Assembly (NCBI GenBank): GCA_964426675.1
Contig: CAYRRM010000006.1
Span: forward strand, 40,125 to 104,124
Origin: DYMC01 sp035406705
Lineage (GTDB): Bacteria; Verrucomicrobiota; Lentisphaeria; Victivallales; GWF2-50-93
Reading direction: 5' to 3'
Length of the DNA stretch: 64,000 nt
Shown here in pieces: positions 9,557 to 18,162 of this stretch. Positions within the stretch are counted from its first letter, which is position 1, and the number at the start of each line of letters is the position of its first letter. The notes under the pieces were generated by a model, which was not told the origin of the DNA, searched no databases, and was given only the letters and a program-made list of their open reading frames with translations. A program made the position numbers and the translations under genes.

Positions 9557-10357
9557 TTATTCTACCCAATGTCTTGATCCATCAGTGAATTTCAAAACTA
9601 CATTCCTATAAAGCAGATTGCCCATACGTATATTATCCACATGAGTATCTGAAAATAAAACATTTGTAACTTTGTTTCCAGTATGCCGCCATCTGATCCA
9701 CCCCCAATGAGTCCATGTTGCATTATCATTTATATCAATATTGTGTTTTTCCCAATCTCCTGGTGCTGGTGTATCAGCTTGAGAAATACCTATATTAGGA
9801 TGATCTGGATTGTCATATTGATACCAACCCAGATTAGCTCCCTGCGTAAGATATGAATAAGCGTGCCCCATAGTAACTTGACATGATTCCGCAATCAAAA
9901 GTATATCGGAAGGCCTATGAATTTTATTTGCCATATAAGGTAATGGCCTAAATGCTTGTGTATTTGTATTTGGCATTATTCTCGTATGCCCTGCATAACA
10001 TAAGGGATTTTTTTTATCAGTTGATAATACCCCCTTTGGACATTTAAATAAAGGAGAACGATCATTAAATCCATATCTATCTCCTTCTTTTGGATTCAAG
10101 TAGACATTCAATAGCAAACTGTAGTCTGTAGATATTGTCTGAGCTGGTGGATAATACCCATAATCATTTCCGTAAAGGGAAACCCCCAATCCAATTTGTT
10201 TCAAATTATTCTTACAATATAATGAATAACCTTGCTCTCGTGCCTTATGCACAGAATATAAGATCATACCCGCTATTATCGCGATGATGGCAATTGTAAC
10301 CAGGAGTTCTATTAACGTAAAAGCTTTCTTGCACATTATTACTTTTTCTCTTTTCAT
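9557..10357 (-). CDS. Pseudopilin-like secreted protein
   Basis: The 266-residue form starts at 10357, where GGGAG sits upstream of the ATG; a longer open frame reaches 10435 without such support. The N-terminus is a type IV prepilin signal (KKAFTLIELLVTIAIIAIIAG) with Glu at mature position 5 and Ala rather than Gly before the Phe. A globular domain follows, with YCKNNLKQIGLGVSLYGNDYG and a late W/RHTGN...LFSDTHVD motif. That layout matches the H-X9-DG family abundant in planctomycetes and Lentisphaerota. The role is unknown; surface display or type II secretion-like assembly is inferred. It is divergent from the kinase gene. Confidence 0.85.
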   Translation of the reverse strand: MKREKVIMCKKAFTLIELLVTIAIIAIIAGMILYSVHKAREQGYSLYCKNNLKQIGLGVSLYGNDYGYYPPAQTISTDYSLLLNVYLNPKEGDRYGFNDRSPLFKCPKGVLSTDKKNPLCYAGHTRIMPNTNTQAFRPLPYMANKIHRPSDILLIAESCQVTMGHAYSYLTQGANLGWYQYDNPDHPNIGISQADTPAPGDWEKHNIDINDNATWTHWGWIRWRHTGNKVTNVLFSDTHVDNIRMGNLLYRNVVLKFTDGSRHWVE

Positions 10358-10469
10358 AGTTTTTTTTCTCCCTATTTGTTTATTTCTATTTCCATGTTCA
10401 TGTCTTAAGATAACTAAAAAGAAAAGATTTGTCAAATTAGCATTTACAAAAAACTAAACAATTTTTTTC

Positions 10470-10498
10470 TTGATAAAAAATCTTATAAATAGTATATT
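10470..10498 (+). promoter_or_regulatory. Sigma70-type promoter for the kinase gene
   Basis: TTGATA at 10470-10475 and TATATT at 10493-10498 are separated by exactly 17 bp. Transcription would begin near 10505, about 28 nt before the chosen ATG at 10533. The hexamers and spacing are close to the general sigma70 consensus. Confidence 0.6.
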
Positions 10499-10532
10499 AT
10501 TATTTTTGTTAAAATTGTAAGTTTTGTTAATC

Positions 10533-11993
10533 ATGAAAAATTATCAATGCACGCACTGCAGGAACTTCTTTCAAGCTGAATCGGGCGATCATGACAAGAC
10601 ATTACCCTGCCCTCATTGCGGAGAACTCCTTGTTATTCCGTCAACCGTATTACCGCCTGGAACAACTTTAGGAGGATTCAAAATTGTTTCCATAATAGGT
10701 GAAGGTGGAATGGGGAATATTTATCTCGCCGAACAAATATCGATGGGAAGAAAAGTAGCTCTAAAAGTGCTTTCTAAAGAATACTCCTCTGACAAAGATA
10801 TCATAAATCAATTTAGAAAGGAAGTTCAGCTCTCTGGTAGATTGAATCATCCTTATATCGTCCGCGCCATTGATGCCGGCGAAGAAGCTGACTATTATTA
10901 CATGGCAATTACCTACGTTGAAGGAGAAGACTATGAAAAAATCCTATCTCGAGAGAAAAAAATACCAGAACAAGAAGCCTTAAATATAATAATTAAAATA
11001 GCTGATATTCTATCGTATGCGTGGGAAAAACACAATCTCATTCATCGAGATGTAAAACCCGGAAATATCATGCGTAATAAAAAAGGTGAAATTTTCCTTA
11101 TGGACCTTGGAATAGCCCAAAGTTTTGATCTGCGTAAAAAACAATCTCAAGATGAACATATTCTGGGCTCCCCATTTTACATGAGTCCCGAACAAGCACA
11201 AGGTTTTCACCTTGATTGGCGAACTGATCTATATTCTCTCGGAGCTACTTTATACCACATGGCAACAGGTTTCCCCCCATATGACGCGGAAAAAGTCGAA
11301 ACAATTGTTGAAATGCATATTAGTGCTCCCTTTCCCGACCCTAACAAACTCAATCCACCGGCAAATTTATCTACTTCTACCATAAAATTACTTAAAAAGA
11401 TGCTGGAAAAGAAACCCGAAGACCGTTTTGAATCATGGCAGGATTTCATATCAAGTGCAAAGAAAGTCGCAGCTGAATTAAGTGGCGCACCAGCCAAAAG
11501 AAGCCTCAAGAAAATTCAAGGTAAACCAATTTCCCAATCATTACCTCAATCTACTCCACTTTCACTGATACATATAATAGTATTCTTAATATCTCTGGTC
11601 GCATTTTCTTTCGTCGCATACAAATTTTTTCAGATGAACAAAAATAGCAGAGCCTTAAAAGCCCTCAGAAAGGCTGAAAATTATCTGGCAAAATCCTCTA
11701 ATGATTATGAAGGAGCCCTACCTCTCTTCGAAGAGGCAGCAGCCTTGTCCAGAAATACTCCACACTTCGATACTGCATTGCGTCGCTTTAAAGAGGTAAA
11801 ATCCGCCGTTGAGTCAAAAGAAGAAAGAATTAAGTATTTCGATAAGAAATTTTTTGAAGCTCAACAAAAAATAGCGGAAAAATCCTACCAACAAGCTATA
11901 GAAATCCTGGAAGGAATAAAAGACATAGACGACCCGGCGAGAAGTAAAAATGCAAATGATATTATATCTCAACTAAAAAAAAGGATAAAATAA
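10533..11993 (+). CDS. Membrane-anchored Ser/Thr protein kinase with N-terminal zinc ribbon
   Basis: I chose ATG 10533 (486 residues) over an in-frame TTG at 10524. A CxxC...CPHC zinc ribbon (C6, C9, C26, C29) precedes a complete Hanks-type kinase domain: glycine loop GEGGMG at 56-61, Lys78 in VALKVL, the catalytic loop HRDVKPGN with Asp173, and D191-L-G as the metal-binding motif. A SPFYMSPEQ activation-segment end follows. A single transmembrane segment is at about 345-365, and the C-terminal 120 residues look helical and TPR-like (YEGALPLFEEA, YQQAIEILEGI). With one membrane span the kinase faces the cytoplasm and the repeats lie outside. Targets are unknown. Threonine synthase follows closely. 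Confidence 0.92.
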   Translation: MKNYQCTHCRNFFQAESGDHDKTLPCPHCGELLVIPSTVLPPGTTLGGFKIVSIIGEGGMGNIYLAEQISMGRKVALKVLSKEYSSDKDIINQFRKEVQLSGRLNHPYIVRAIDAGEEADYYYMAITYVEGEDYEKILSREKKIPEQEALNIIIKIADILSYAWEKHNLIHRDVKPGNIMRNKKGEIFLMDLGIAQSFDLRKKQSQDEHILGSPFYMSPEQAQGFHLDWRTDLYSLGATLYHMATGFPPYDAEKVETIVEMHISAPFPDPNKLNPPANLSTSTIKLLKKMLEKKPEDRFESWQDFISSAKKVAAELSGAPAKRSLKKIQGKPISQSLPQSTPLSLIHIIVFLISLVAFSFVAYKFFQMNKNSRALKALRKAENYLAKSSNDYEGALPLFEEAAALSRNTPHFDTALRRFKEVKSAVESKEERIKYFDKKFFEAQQKIAEKSYQQAIEILEGIKDIDDPARSKNANDIISQLKKRIK

Positions 11994-11999
11994 TAAGAA

Positions 12000-13274
12000 A
12001 TGGAAACATATTTATCGTGTATAAAATGTAAAAATAAATTCCCACCAAATGAAATTCGCTATAAATGTTCATGTGGAGCTCTCCTCGAAGCAAAAAGAGA
12101 ACTAAAAAAGATTTCTGGCACAAAATTAATAGAAAAATGGGAAAGCAGATGGAAAGCAAAAAAAGGGATCTTCGCCTCCGGCGTATGGAGATATAAAGAA
12201 TTAATATTAGACATCCCTGATGAATTTATCGTTACACGCGAAGAAGGAAATACCAGACTCTACCACGCAGGAAAGGCATCAAAATATGCCGGAATAGAAA
12301 ATTTTCTCTTAAAACACGAAGGAGAAAATCCAACAGGAAGTTTTAAAGATAGAGGTATGACCTGCGGAATAAGCGCAGCAAAATTCTTAGGAGCAAAATC
12401 TGTTGCATGCGCAAGCACAGGAAATACAAGTGCGAGTATGGCATCCTACGCATCCGTAGCCGGAATGAATTCATTCATCTTTATACCAGAAGGAAAAATT
12501 GCCTATGGAAAACTCTCTCAAGCATTAGCATATGGGGGCAAAACTCTTCAAATCGAAGGAAATTTCGATACTGCAATGGAACTTGTACAGGATATCTGCA
12601 ATAATTTCAATATATATTTGTTAAATTCAATAAACCCATTTAGAATAGAAGGACAAAAAGCAATTTGCTTTGAAATATTGCAACAACTTGATTGGAAAGT
12701 TCCAGATTGGTTTGTAATACCAGGAGGAAATCTTGGAAACAATAGCGCTCTCTCAAAAGCCCTTATGGAACTCTATGAATTAAAAATTATAACAAAAATT
12801 CCAAGAATCGCAGTAATACAGGCAGAAGGCGCAAATCCACTCTATCGCTACTGGACTGAAGGAGGTAAATTCCGCCCACTGAAAAACCCGGAAACAATCG
12901 CAACCGCAATAAAAATCGGCAATCCAGTATCGTGGGAAAAATCATACAATGGAATCAAATGGAGTAATGGAACCGTTGAACAGGTCTCGGAACAGGAAAT
13001 TATGGACGCAAAAGCTGTCGTTGACTCCGCAGGAATCGGTGCCGAACCAGCATCATGCTGTTCAGTCGCAGGCGCAAAAAAATTAAGGGAAAAAGGATTA
13101 ATAAAAGAAAGTGATTTTGTTGTTGGCATACTGACGGGAAATCTCCTAAAAGACCCTGACGCTGTATTAGGGTATCATACAAATAAATTACCGGGAATAG
13201 TTGCGAATTTCGCAAATATGCCAATTAAGATAAAAGCAAATCTGGAAAGTTTTAAAAAAATATTAACGACATAA
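12000..13274 (+). CDS. thrC: Threonine synthase
   Basis: This 424-residue PLP enzyme converts O-phosphohomoserine to threonine and phosphate. It starts with a zinc-ribbon-like segment (CIKC...CSC) typical of one branch of threonine synthases. The PLP lysine lies in ENPTGSFKDRGM, and the phosphate/cofactor loop is PGGNLGNNSA. ASTGNTSASMASYA is the substrate-binding serine/threonine stretch. It starts six bases after the kinase stop and ends two bases before the polyferredoxin gene, so the three are probably cotranscribed although functionally unrelated. One perfect TTGCGAATTTCGCAA copy is at 13201-13215. No other threonine-pathway gene is nearby. Confidence 0.95.
   Translation: METYLSCIKCKNKFPPNEIRYKCSCGALLEAKRELKKISGTKLIEKWESRWKAKKGIFASGVWRYKELILDIPDEFIVTREEGNTRLYHAGKASKYAGIENFLLKHEGENPTGSFKDRGMTCGISAAKFLGAKSVACASTGNTSASMASYASVAGMNSFIFIPEGKIAYGKLSQALAYGGKTLQIEGNFDTAMELVQDICNNFNIYLLNSINPFRIEGQKAICFEILQQLDWKVPDWFVIPGGNLGNNSALSKALMELYELKIITKIPRIAVIQAEGANPLYRYWTEGGKFRPLKNPETIATAIKIGNPVSWEKSYNGIKWSNGTVEQVSEQEIMDAKAVVDSAGIGAEPASCCSVAGAKKLREKGLIKESDFVVGILTGNLLKDPDAVLGYHTNKLPGIVANFANMPIKIKANLESFKKILTT
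13201..13215. repeat. Iterated palindrome copy (TTGCGAATTTCGCAA)
   Basis: Full 15-bp consensus near the end of thrC, encoding A-N-F-A. Confidence 0.8.
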
Positions 13275-13276
13275 TC

Positions 13277-14767
13277 ATGCCTGTCAGATTTCTTTTTTTG
13301 TTATTAAATAGCCCGTTTACAACTCTTATCTTTGCTTTTGCATTATTTTTTATCAATAATAAAAAACTTCTTCTAAAAACAAAAATAAAAATAACTTTAT
13401 CAATCTCTATTTTTTATCTAATCGTTTTGACCTCTTCAATTTTAAATGAAAAACTCTATACATTGATGAGAGGAGTTTGTAACCCTCTCAACCCATCTCT
13501 CATATTACTACTTATTCCATCTTTAATATTGCGAAAATCTCGTTATTATAAAGCCTTTCTAACTTTCCCTGTAGCAATCATACTTCTTGCGATTTTCGCA
13601 ACAATAAATGAATATCTAAACATCCCTTTTGAGGAAAGAATTTTCGCATGGATAATAATCCACCCAACATTGCTTTTCGCTGCGTTTTTCTCTTTTTTTA
13701 TTCTACTTGAACCAATCCTTGATTTAAATAGTTTTAGATATGCTGTTAGAGCTGGAGCATTCGTTGTTTTAATATTTGGCGGTTTTATGTTTAGAAAAAA
13801 TTTTACAGATTATAAGGAGATGCTTGCCAGAAGAAAAACAGCAAATCCTGGAGTAATGATGATTTCTGAAACAACTCCAGTCCTTTATCCAGATGAAAAC
13901 TCAAGCTATAGTTATCTGCCTTCAGCCCCATGCAGATTTGCTCCAGATGGTGGATATGTTCAGGGCTGCAATATGGAAATGTTCCAGCGTTTCATGCAGA
14001 TGAATTATAAAAAACTTGCAAATAATGATATCGTCGAAATGAAGATAGTCGCAAAGCTTTTGGGCGCTCTAATTTCATTCCTCAGTTTATCCCTCCTCGC
14101 AGGACGCTGGTTTTGCGGTTGGATATGTCCTTTATCTACAATTGGAGATATCATAGATAGAATTCGTAGACTCTTTAAACTTCCACATTTAAAAGCTTCT
14201 CAACCTGTAAAAATAGCCTATTTCTTCTCTGGACTCAACCTCGGCTTTTTTGGGTTAGTGCTTGCAAAGCTATATCCACATATTGATGAAAATGGAAAAT
14301 TTATGGGATGTAAAATACCCATTTTCCCATTATGTAAAATATGCCCGGCACAACAAATATGCCCCGTAATAGCAGGGGGAATCTCAAACTACCCCCCAAT
14401 ACCAGGATGGGAATGGGTGTTTGGATTTTACCGACTTTTTACTGCGGCAATCCTTGTCTTCTTTCTTGCGAGTTTCGCACTGAGCCGCAGAATTTGGTGC
14501 TATTTTTGCCCAATGGGAATGATTTCTGGTATTTTCAATCGAGGAGGATTAGCTGAATTAAAAAAAGAGCCTATAAAGTGTAATTCTTGTGGAGTATGTT
14601 ATGAGGTGTGTCCAATGCAGATAGATACCGTGCGAGCAGAAATGAAAAACACTAATGTAAGCTCATACGACTGTATACTATGCTTAAAATGCGTTGAAAA
14701 ATGCCCTCAAAATAAATGTCTGCACTTTGAATTTGCAGGAAAGAAAGTCGTCGAATCAAAATTTTAA
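13277..14767 (+). CDS. NapH/CcoG-type membrane 4Fe-4S polyferredoxin
   Basis: This 496-residue protein has several hydrophobic helices in its first 190 residues, then the cysteine clusters of NapH/CcoG-like membrane ferredoxins: CGWICPLSTIGD, CKICPAQQICPV, and WCYFCPMGMISG. It ends with two classical [4Fe-4S] motifs, CNSCGVCYEVCP and CILCLKCVEKCPQNKC. The WFCGWICPLS motif and the paired ferredoxin centres are standard for proteins that pass electrons from the quinone pool or assist metal-centre assembly. The specific partner cannot be told from the context. It directly follows thrC and ends convergently with the AraC regulator. Confidence 0.85.
   Translation: MPVRFLFLLLNSPFTTLIFAFALFFINNKKLLLKTKIKITLSISIFYLIVLTSSILNEKLYTLMRGVCNPLNPSLILLLIPSLILRKSRYYKAFLTFPVAIILLAIFATINEYLNIPFEERIFAWIIIHPTLLFAAFFSFFILLEPILDLNSFRYAVRAGAFVVLIFGGFMFRKNFTDYKEMLARRKTANPGVMMISETTPVLYPDENSSYSYLPSAPCRFAPDGGYVQGCNMEMFQRFMQMNYKKLANNDIVEMKIVAKLLGALISFLSLSLLAGRWFCGWICPLSTIGDIIDRIRRLFKLPHLKASQPVKIAYFFSGLNLGFFGLVLAKLYPHIDENGKFMGCKIPIFPLCKICPAQQICPVIAGGISNYPPIPGWEWVFGFYRLFTAAILVFFLASFALSRRIWCYFCPMGMISGIFNRGGLAELKKEPIKCNSCGVCYEVCPMQIDTVRAEMKNTNVSSYDCILCLKCVEKCPQNKCLHFEFAGKKVVESKF
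13587..13601. repeat. Iterated palindrome copy (TTGCGATTTTCGCAA)
   Basis: One-mismatch variant in the polyferredoxin gene, encoding A-I-F-A in a membrane helix. Confidence 0.65.
14466..14480. repeat. Iterated palindrome copy (TTGCGAGTTTCGCAC)
   Basis: Variant core in the polyferredoxin gene, encoding A-S-F-A. Confidence 0.6.
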
Positions 14768-14824
14768 CCATTCTTAAACTGTTTAAGTCCTTTGTTGCAA
14801 GCACTTACACTTACATATGGATTC

Positions 14825-14851
14825 GTTTTGCAAAAATTATTTTTGTAAAAC
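14825..14851. terminator. Symmetric hairpin between convergent genes
   Basis: GTTTTGCAAAAAT (14825-14837) and ATTTTTGTAAAAC (14839-14851) form an almost perfect inverted repeat around one base, with one G-T mismatch. It lies between the end of the polyferredoxin gene (14767) and the end of the AraC gene (14864), so it could act as a bidirectional terminator. The stem is AT-rich and lacks a clear U-tract on one side. Confidence 0.45.
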
Positions 14852-14863
14852 TGCAGATGTGAA

Positions 14864-15721
14864 TTAAATATTTTGTCTGTGTATCATATTTTTCCTGTAT
14901 TCAGAAGGAGAAAGCCCTGTAATAGCTTTAAAACGCCTGCTAAAATGAAATTGGTCATAATAAGCAAATTCTTTTGCAATCTTTTCCACAGGTAAGTTGC
15001 TTGAAGAAAGCCTTTCTGCAGCTGCTGTAATTTTTACGTGTGAGATATACTGTTTGGGGGAGATTCCAAATTTCCTCTTAAATTGTCTTCGAAAATTAAC
15101 TTCACTCATACCGCAGAATTCTGCCATTTCTTCTACTGTCCACCATTTAGAAAGAGATTTTTTGATTTCCTTTATCAATAATTCAAATTTTTCCCTTTTC
15201 CCTCCCTTGATTTGCTCAAGATAAAGAGAACAAATAAATTCCTGCAACTTTATATTTGCCTGAAGCTGATTCTCATCACGCGGATCTCTAGCCAATTCAA
15301 TGATTGGAACTAAAGCCCTCTCTTTGCCAATGGAAAATATTCCCCGTTTAAATACTCCACTCCTGAAAAGCATATCTGCTACTGCACCATAAAAACATAC
15401 TGCATCCTCAACATAATTATCCCCCCATCCTCCATAAAAGTGAATATAGCCTGGAATCATACAGATAAGACTGCCTGGCTCTATAAATTTTTCTCCCTCT
15501 TTTTCATCATAGTAAAGCCCATGCCCGTCATACATATGAGAAATACAATAAAACTCAAAATACCGTGGGAAAATACCAGAACACGAAGGGGCAGATGCCC
15601 CCCTTAGAGTACTACATATCCGAAGTCCATAGTTTCTATGAAAAAGTGTCTCTCCTGGGATTATTCTGTGAACAGAAATATTAGTTTTGTTTTTGTCATC
15701 TTTTTTGATCGTTTTATACAT
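14864..15721 (-). CDS. AraC-family transcriptional regulator
   Basis: This 285-residue regulator has an N-terminal cupin-like sensing domain (HxHxxGxG-like YISHMYDGHGLYYDEKEGE and PGSLICMIPGYIHFYGG). It has a C-terminal pair of helix-turn-helices: WTVEEMAEFCGMSEVNFRRQF, then VEKIAKEFAYYDQFHFSRRF with the family end FKAITGLSPSEYRK. It is transcribed divergently from two Gfo/Idh/MocA dehydrogenases across 70 bp, so it probably controls them in response to a sugar-like ligand. Confidence 0.93.
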   Translation of the reverse strand: MYKTIKKDDKNKTNISVHRIIPGETLFHRNYGLRICSTLRGASAPSCSGIFPRYFEFYCISHMYDGHGLYYDEKEGEKFIEPGSLICMIPGYIHFYGGWGDNYVEDAVCFYGAVADMLFRSGVFKRGIFSIGKERALVPIIELARDPRDENQLQANIKLQEFICSLYLEQIKGGKREKFELLIKEIKKSLSKWWTVEEMAEFCGMSEVNFRRQFKRKFGISPKQYISHVKITAAAERLSSSNLPVEKIAKEFAYYDQFHFSRRFKAITGLSPSEYRKNMIHRQNI

Positions 15722-15791
15722 TTAATAATTCTGTTTTAAACCTAAATTAAATCGTGTAAAATAAAAAACAAGGAACAATAAATATAAAACT
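15722..15791. promoter_or_regulatory. Divergent promoter region, araC-type gene / oxidoreductase
   Basis: Only 70 bp separate the two divergent starts, so both promoters and any AraC site must lie here or inside the genes. On the plus strand TTTAAA (15735-15740) and TAAAAT (15757-15762), 16 bp apart, are a weak promoter candidate. No direct-repeat operator stood out. Confidence 0.35.
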
Positions 15792-16931
15792 ATGAAAAAA
15801 AACAATATAAAAATTGGAGTAATTGGTTGTGGAGGCCGTGCAAAAGACGTGGTATCAAAATTACTAAATGCCTGGCAAGAAATAGAGATTTCATCCGTCT
15901 ATGACCCGGATAAATCAAGGGCATCAGCCCTTTTATCCGCCTGCAAAAGCGAAAATAAGAACATTATGGCAGACTATAAAGACGTAATTAATGACAGAGA
16001 ACTAAAGTGGATTATGGTTTTCTCTCCAAACTGTTATCACAAAGAGCATATAATAGCATCTTTCAGAGCTGGCAAACATGTTTTTGCTGAAAAACCATTA
16101 GCTACATCAATTCCAGATTGCAAAGCCATTTATGATGCCCATAAAAAATCAAGTTCAATATTTGCTACTGGATTTGTCCTGCGCTATGCGCCAATCTACA
16201 GGAAGGCAAAAGAAATACTAAAATCAGGAATTTTAGGTAAAATAATAAGTATAGCAGCAAGCGAAAATATCACACCCTCTCACGGCGCTTATATTATGAA
16301 AAATTGGAGAAGATTTGCAAAATTTGCAGGACCTCATATTCTCGAAAAATGCTGCCACGACCTTGATTTATTAAACTGGTATACAGAATCCCTTCCATCA
16401 AGAGTATCATCATTTGGTGGACTCGACCTTTTTAAGAAAGAAAATCTCGGAATCCTGAAAAAATTAAATGACAACGGAAAAAAAGCCTTTGAAGGATGGT
16501 TTGATCCGGCAGGAGAAAAATGCCCATTCAGTTCTGAAAAAGATATCGTAGACCACCAATGCGTTTCGATGATTTTTAGAAATGGAATTTCAGCAAACTT
16601 TCAAGCCACATTGTCTAATGCAATCCCTGAAAGAAGAATTTATTTTTCTTGTAGCGAGGGAACAATGATAACAGAACTATATTCTCAGTCTCTTAAATTC
16701 GCAAGAATCGGAGAAAAAATTGAAGAAATTTCTTTTAAAGGCGATTTACATGGAGGCGGAGACGCAATACTTGCAAAAGAATTAGGAGAAGCTATGATTA
16801 ATGAAAAAGAACTACCATCTGGAGGAGAAGAAGGATTAAGAAGTTCTGTAGTGGCACTCGCTATTGACAAGGCAAGACTCGAATCGAAAGTTATTAATTT
16901 AGAAACCATATGGAAAAAGCTCGGACAATAA
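15792..16931 (+). CDS. Gfo/Idh/MocA-family oxidoreductase
   Basis: This 379-residue protein begins with a Rossmann motif (KIGVIGCGGRAKD) and carries the family's EKPLAT motif at about residue 100, where the lysine is catalytic. The HDLDLLNWY motif at about residue 190 marks the C-terminal alpha/beta substrate domain. Members use NAD(P) to oxidise or reduce sugars and cyclitols; the substrate here is unknown. An insertion-like segment at about 215-255 (FDPAGEKCPFSSE, with Cys and VDHQCVS) is shared with many PVC members that act on glycan-derived sugars. A second family member follows 41 bp downstream, suggesting two steps of one pathway. Confidence 0.9.
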   Translation: MKKNNIKIGVIGCGGRAKDVVSKLLNAWQEIEISSVYDPDKSRASALLSACKSENKNIMADYKDVINDRELKWIMVFSPNCYHKEHIIASFRAGKHVFAEKPLATSIPDCKAIYDAHKKSSSIFATGFVLRYAPIYRKAKEILKSGILGKIISIAASENITPSHGAYIMKNWRRFAKFAGPHILEKCCHDLDLLNWYTESLPSRVSSFGGLDLFKKENLGILKKLNDNGKKAFEGWFDPAGEKCPFSSEKDIVDHQCVSMIFRNGISANFQATLSNAIPERRIYFSCSEGTMITELYSQSLKFARIGEKIEEISFKGDLHGGGDAILAKELGEAMINEKELPSGGEEGLRSSVVALAIDKARLESKVINLETIWKKLGQ

Positions 16932-16972
16932 ACTTTCTTTAATGAAACAATATAAAAATTGAAAATAGAATT

Positions 16973-18139
16973 ATGAAAACCTTAAACATTGGAGTTATAG
17001 GAGTCGGTGGACGCGGCAATCTTGCGCATTTTACTCATTTACCAGAAAAAAATTGCCAAATAATAGCTGGAGCTGATATTGATGATGAACAACTCAAAAA
17101 ATTTACAACACGCTTTGGAAAAGACGTCTTTATTACTAAAAATTATAAAGAATTATTGCAGAAAAAAGATATTGATGCTGTATTTATAACTACTCCAGAT
17201 TTCCTTCACGAAGAACAATGCATTGCAGCGCTAAAGGCAGGAAAAGCTGTTTACCTCGAAAAACCAATGGCTATAACAATAGAAGGTTGTGATAAAATCC
17301 TGGAAACAGCCTATGAAACAAAATCAAAACTGTTTTTAGGGCATAATATGAGGCATTTCGCCTCCATTAAAAAAATGAAAGAATTGATTGATTCAGGCAT
17401 AATAGGAGAAGTTCAGGTCTGCTGGTGCAGGCATTTTATTGATTATGGAGGAGATGCTTATTTTAGAGACTGGCACTCTGAAAGAAAAAATACTACTGGT
17501 TTATTATTGCAAAAAGGCGCTCATGATATAGATGTAATTCATTGGATTATGGGCTCTTACACAAAAACTGTCGTAGGAATGGGAATGCTATCTGTTTACA
17601 ATAAATGTAAACGCAGAGCTCCGGGAACAAAAGGTTCCACCGATTGGGATAAAAGACGTTATCCACCTTTAACACAGGATGGTTTTTCACCCGTAATTGA
17701 TGTAGAGGATCACAATATGATAATGATGCAACTTTCCAACGGTAAACAGGCTTCATATCTTCAGTGCCATTACACTCCTGATGCAGAAAGAAATTACACC
17801 TTCATCGGTACAGAAGGAAGAATTGAAAATGTTGGAGACCACGGCAATTGTGAAATACATGTATGGACTAAACGAGGTTCACGTCAAAAGCCAGATATAA
17901 TTTACTATCTCAGAGATTCCACAGATTTTCACGGCGGTTCAGATATTGAAATAGTAAATACATTTATTGATTTCATTCGCTACAATACAAAAACAAATAC
18001 ATCTCCAGTTGCTGCAAGATACGCAGTAGCAACTGGTTATATGGGACATAAATCAATGAGAAATGCCTCTAAGGCATTTGATATTCCTCAAATAAGCGAA
18101 AAACTTATTGAGTATTTTGAAAATGGGCAAAAGACTTGA
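16973..18139 (+). CDS. Gfo/Idh/MocA-family oxidoreductase
   Basis: This 388-residue protein has the NAD(P)-binding start NIGVIGVGGRGNL, the catalytic EKPMAIT motif near residue 98, and KGAHDIDVIHWIMG near 182, which gives the His/Asp of the substrate site. It is only distantly similar to the gene before it, so this is a pair of different enzymes rather than a recent duplication. The position behind an AraC-type regulator suggests catabolism of a sugar or sugar acid. The substrate cannot be deduced. It ends 23 bp from the convergent epimerase gene. Confidence 0.9.
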   Translation: MKTLNIGVIGVGGRGNLAHFTHLPEKNCQIIAGADIDDEQLKKFTTRFGKDVFITKNYKELLQKKDIDAVFITTPDFLHEEQCIAALKAGKAVYLEKPMAITIEGCDKILETAYETKSKLFLGHNMRHFASIKKMKELIDSGIIGEVQVCWCRHFIDYGGDAYFRDWHSERKNTTGLLLQKGAHDIDVIHWIMGSYTKTVVGMGMLSVYNKCKRRAPGTKGSTDWDKRRYPPLTQDGFSPVIDVEDHNMIMMQLSNGKQASYLQCHYTPDAERNYTFIGTEGRIENVGDHGNCEIHVWTKRGSRQKPDIIYYLRDSTDFHGGSDIEIVNTFIDFIRYNTKTNTSPVAARYAVATGYMGHKSMRNASKAFDIPQISEKLIEYFENGQKT

Positions 18140-18162
18140 AAAAATAGAAAATTCCAGCAAAA

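Noticed and set aside
10358..10435. Longer N-terminus for the pseudopilin gene starting at 10435
   Set aside because: It would put 33 mostly non-signal residues before the prepilin signal and lacks a ribosome site, whereas ATG 10357 has GGGAG upstream.
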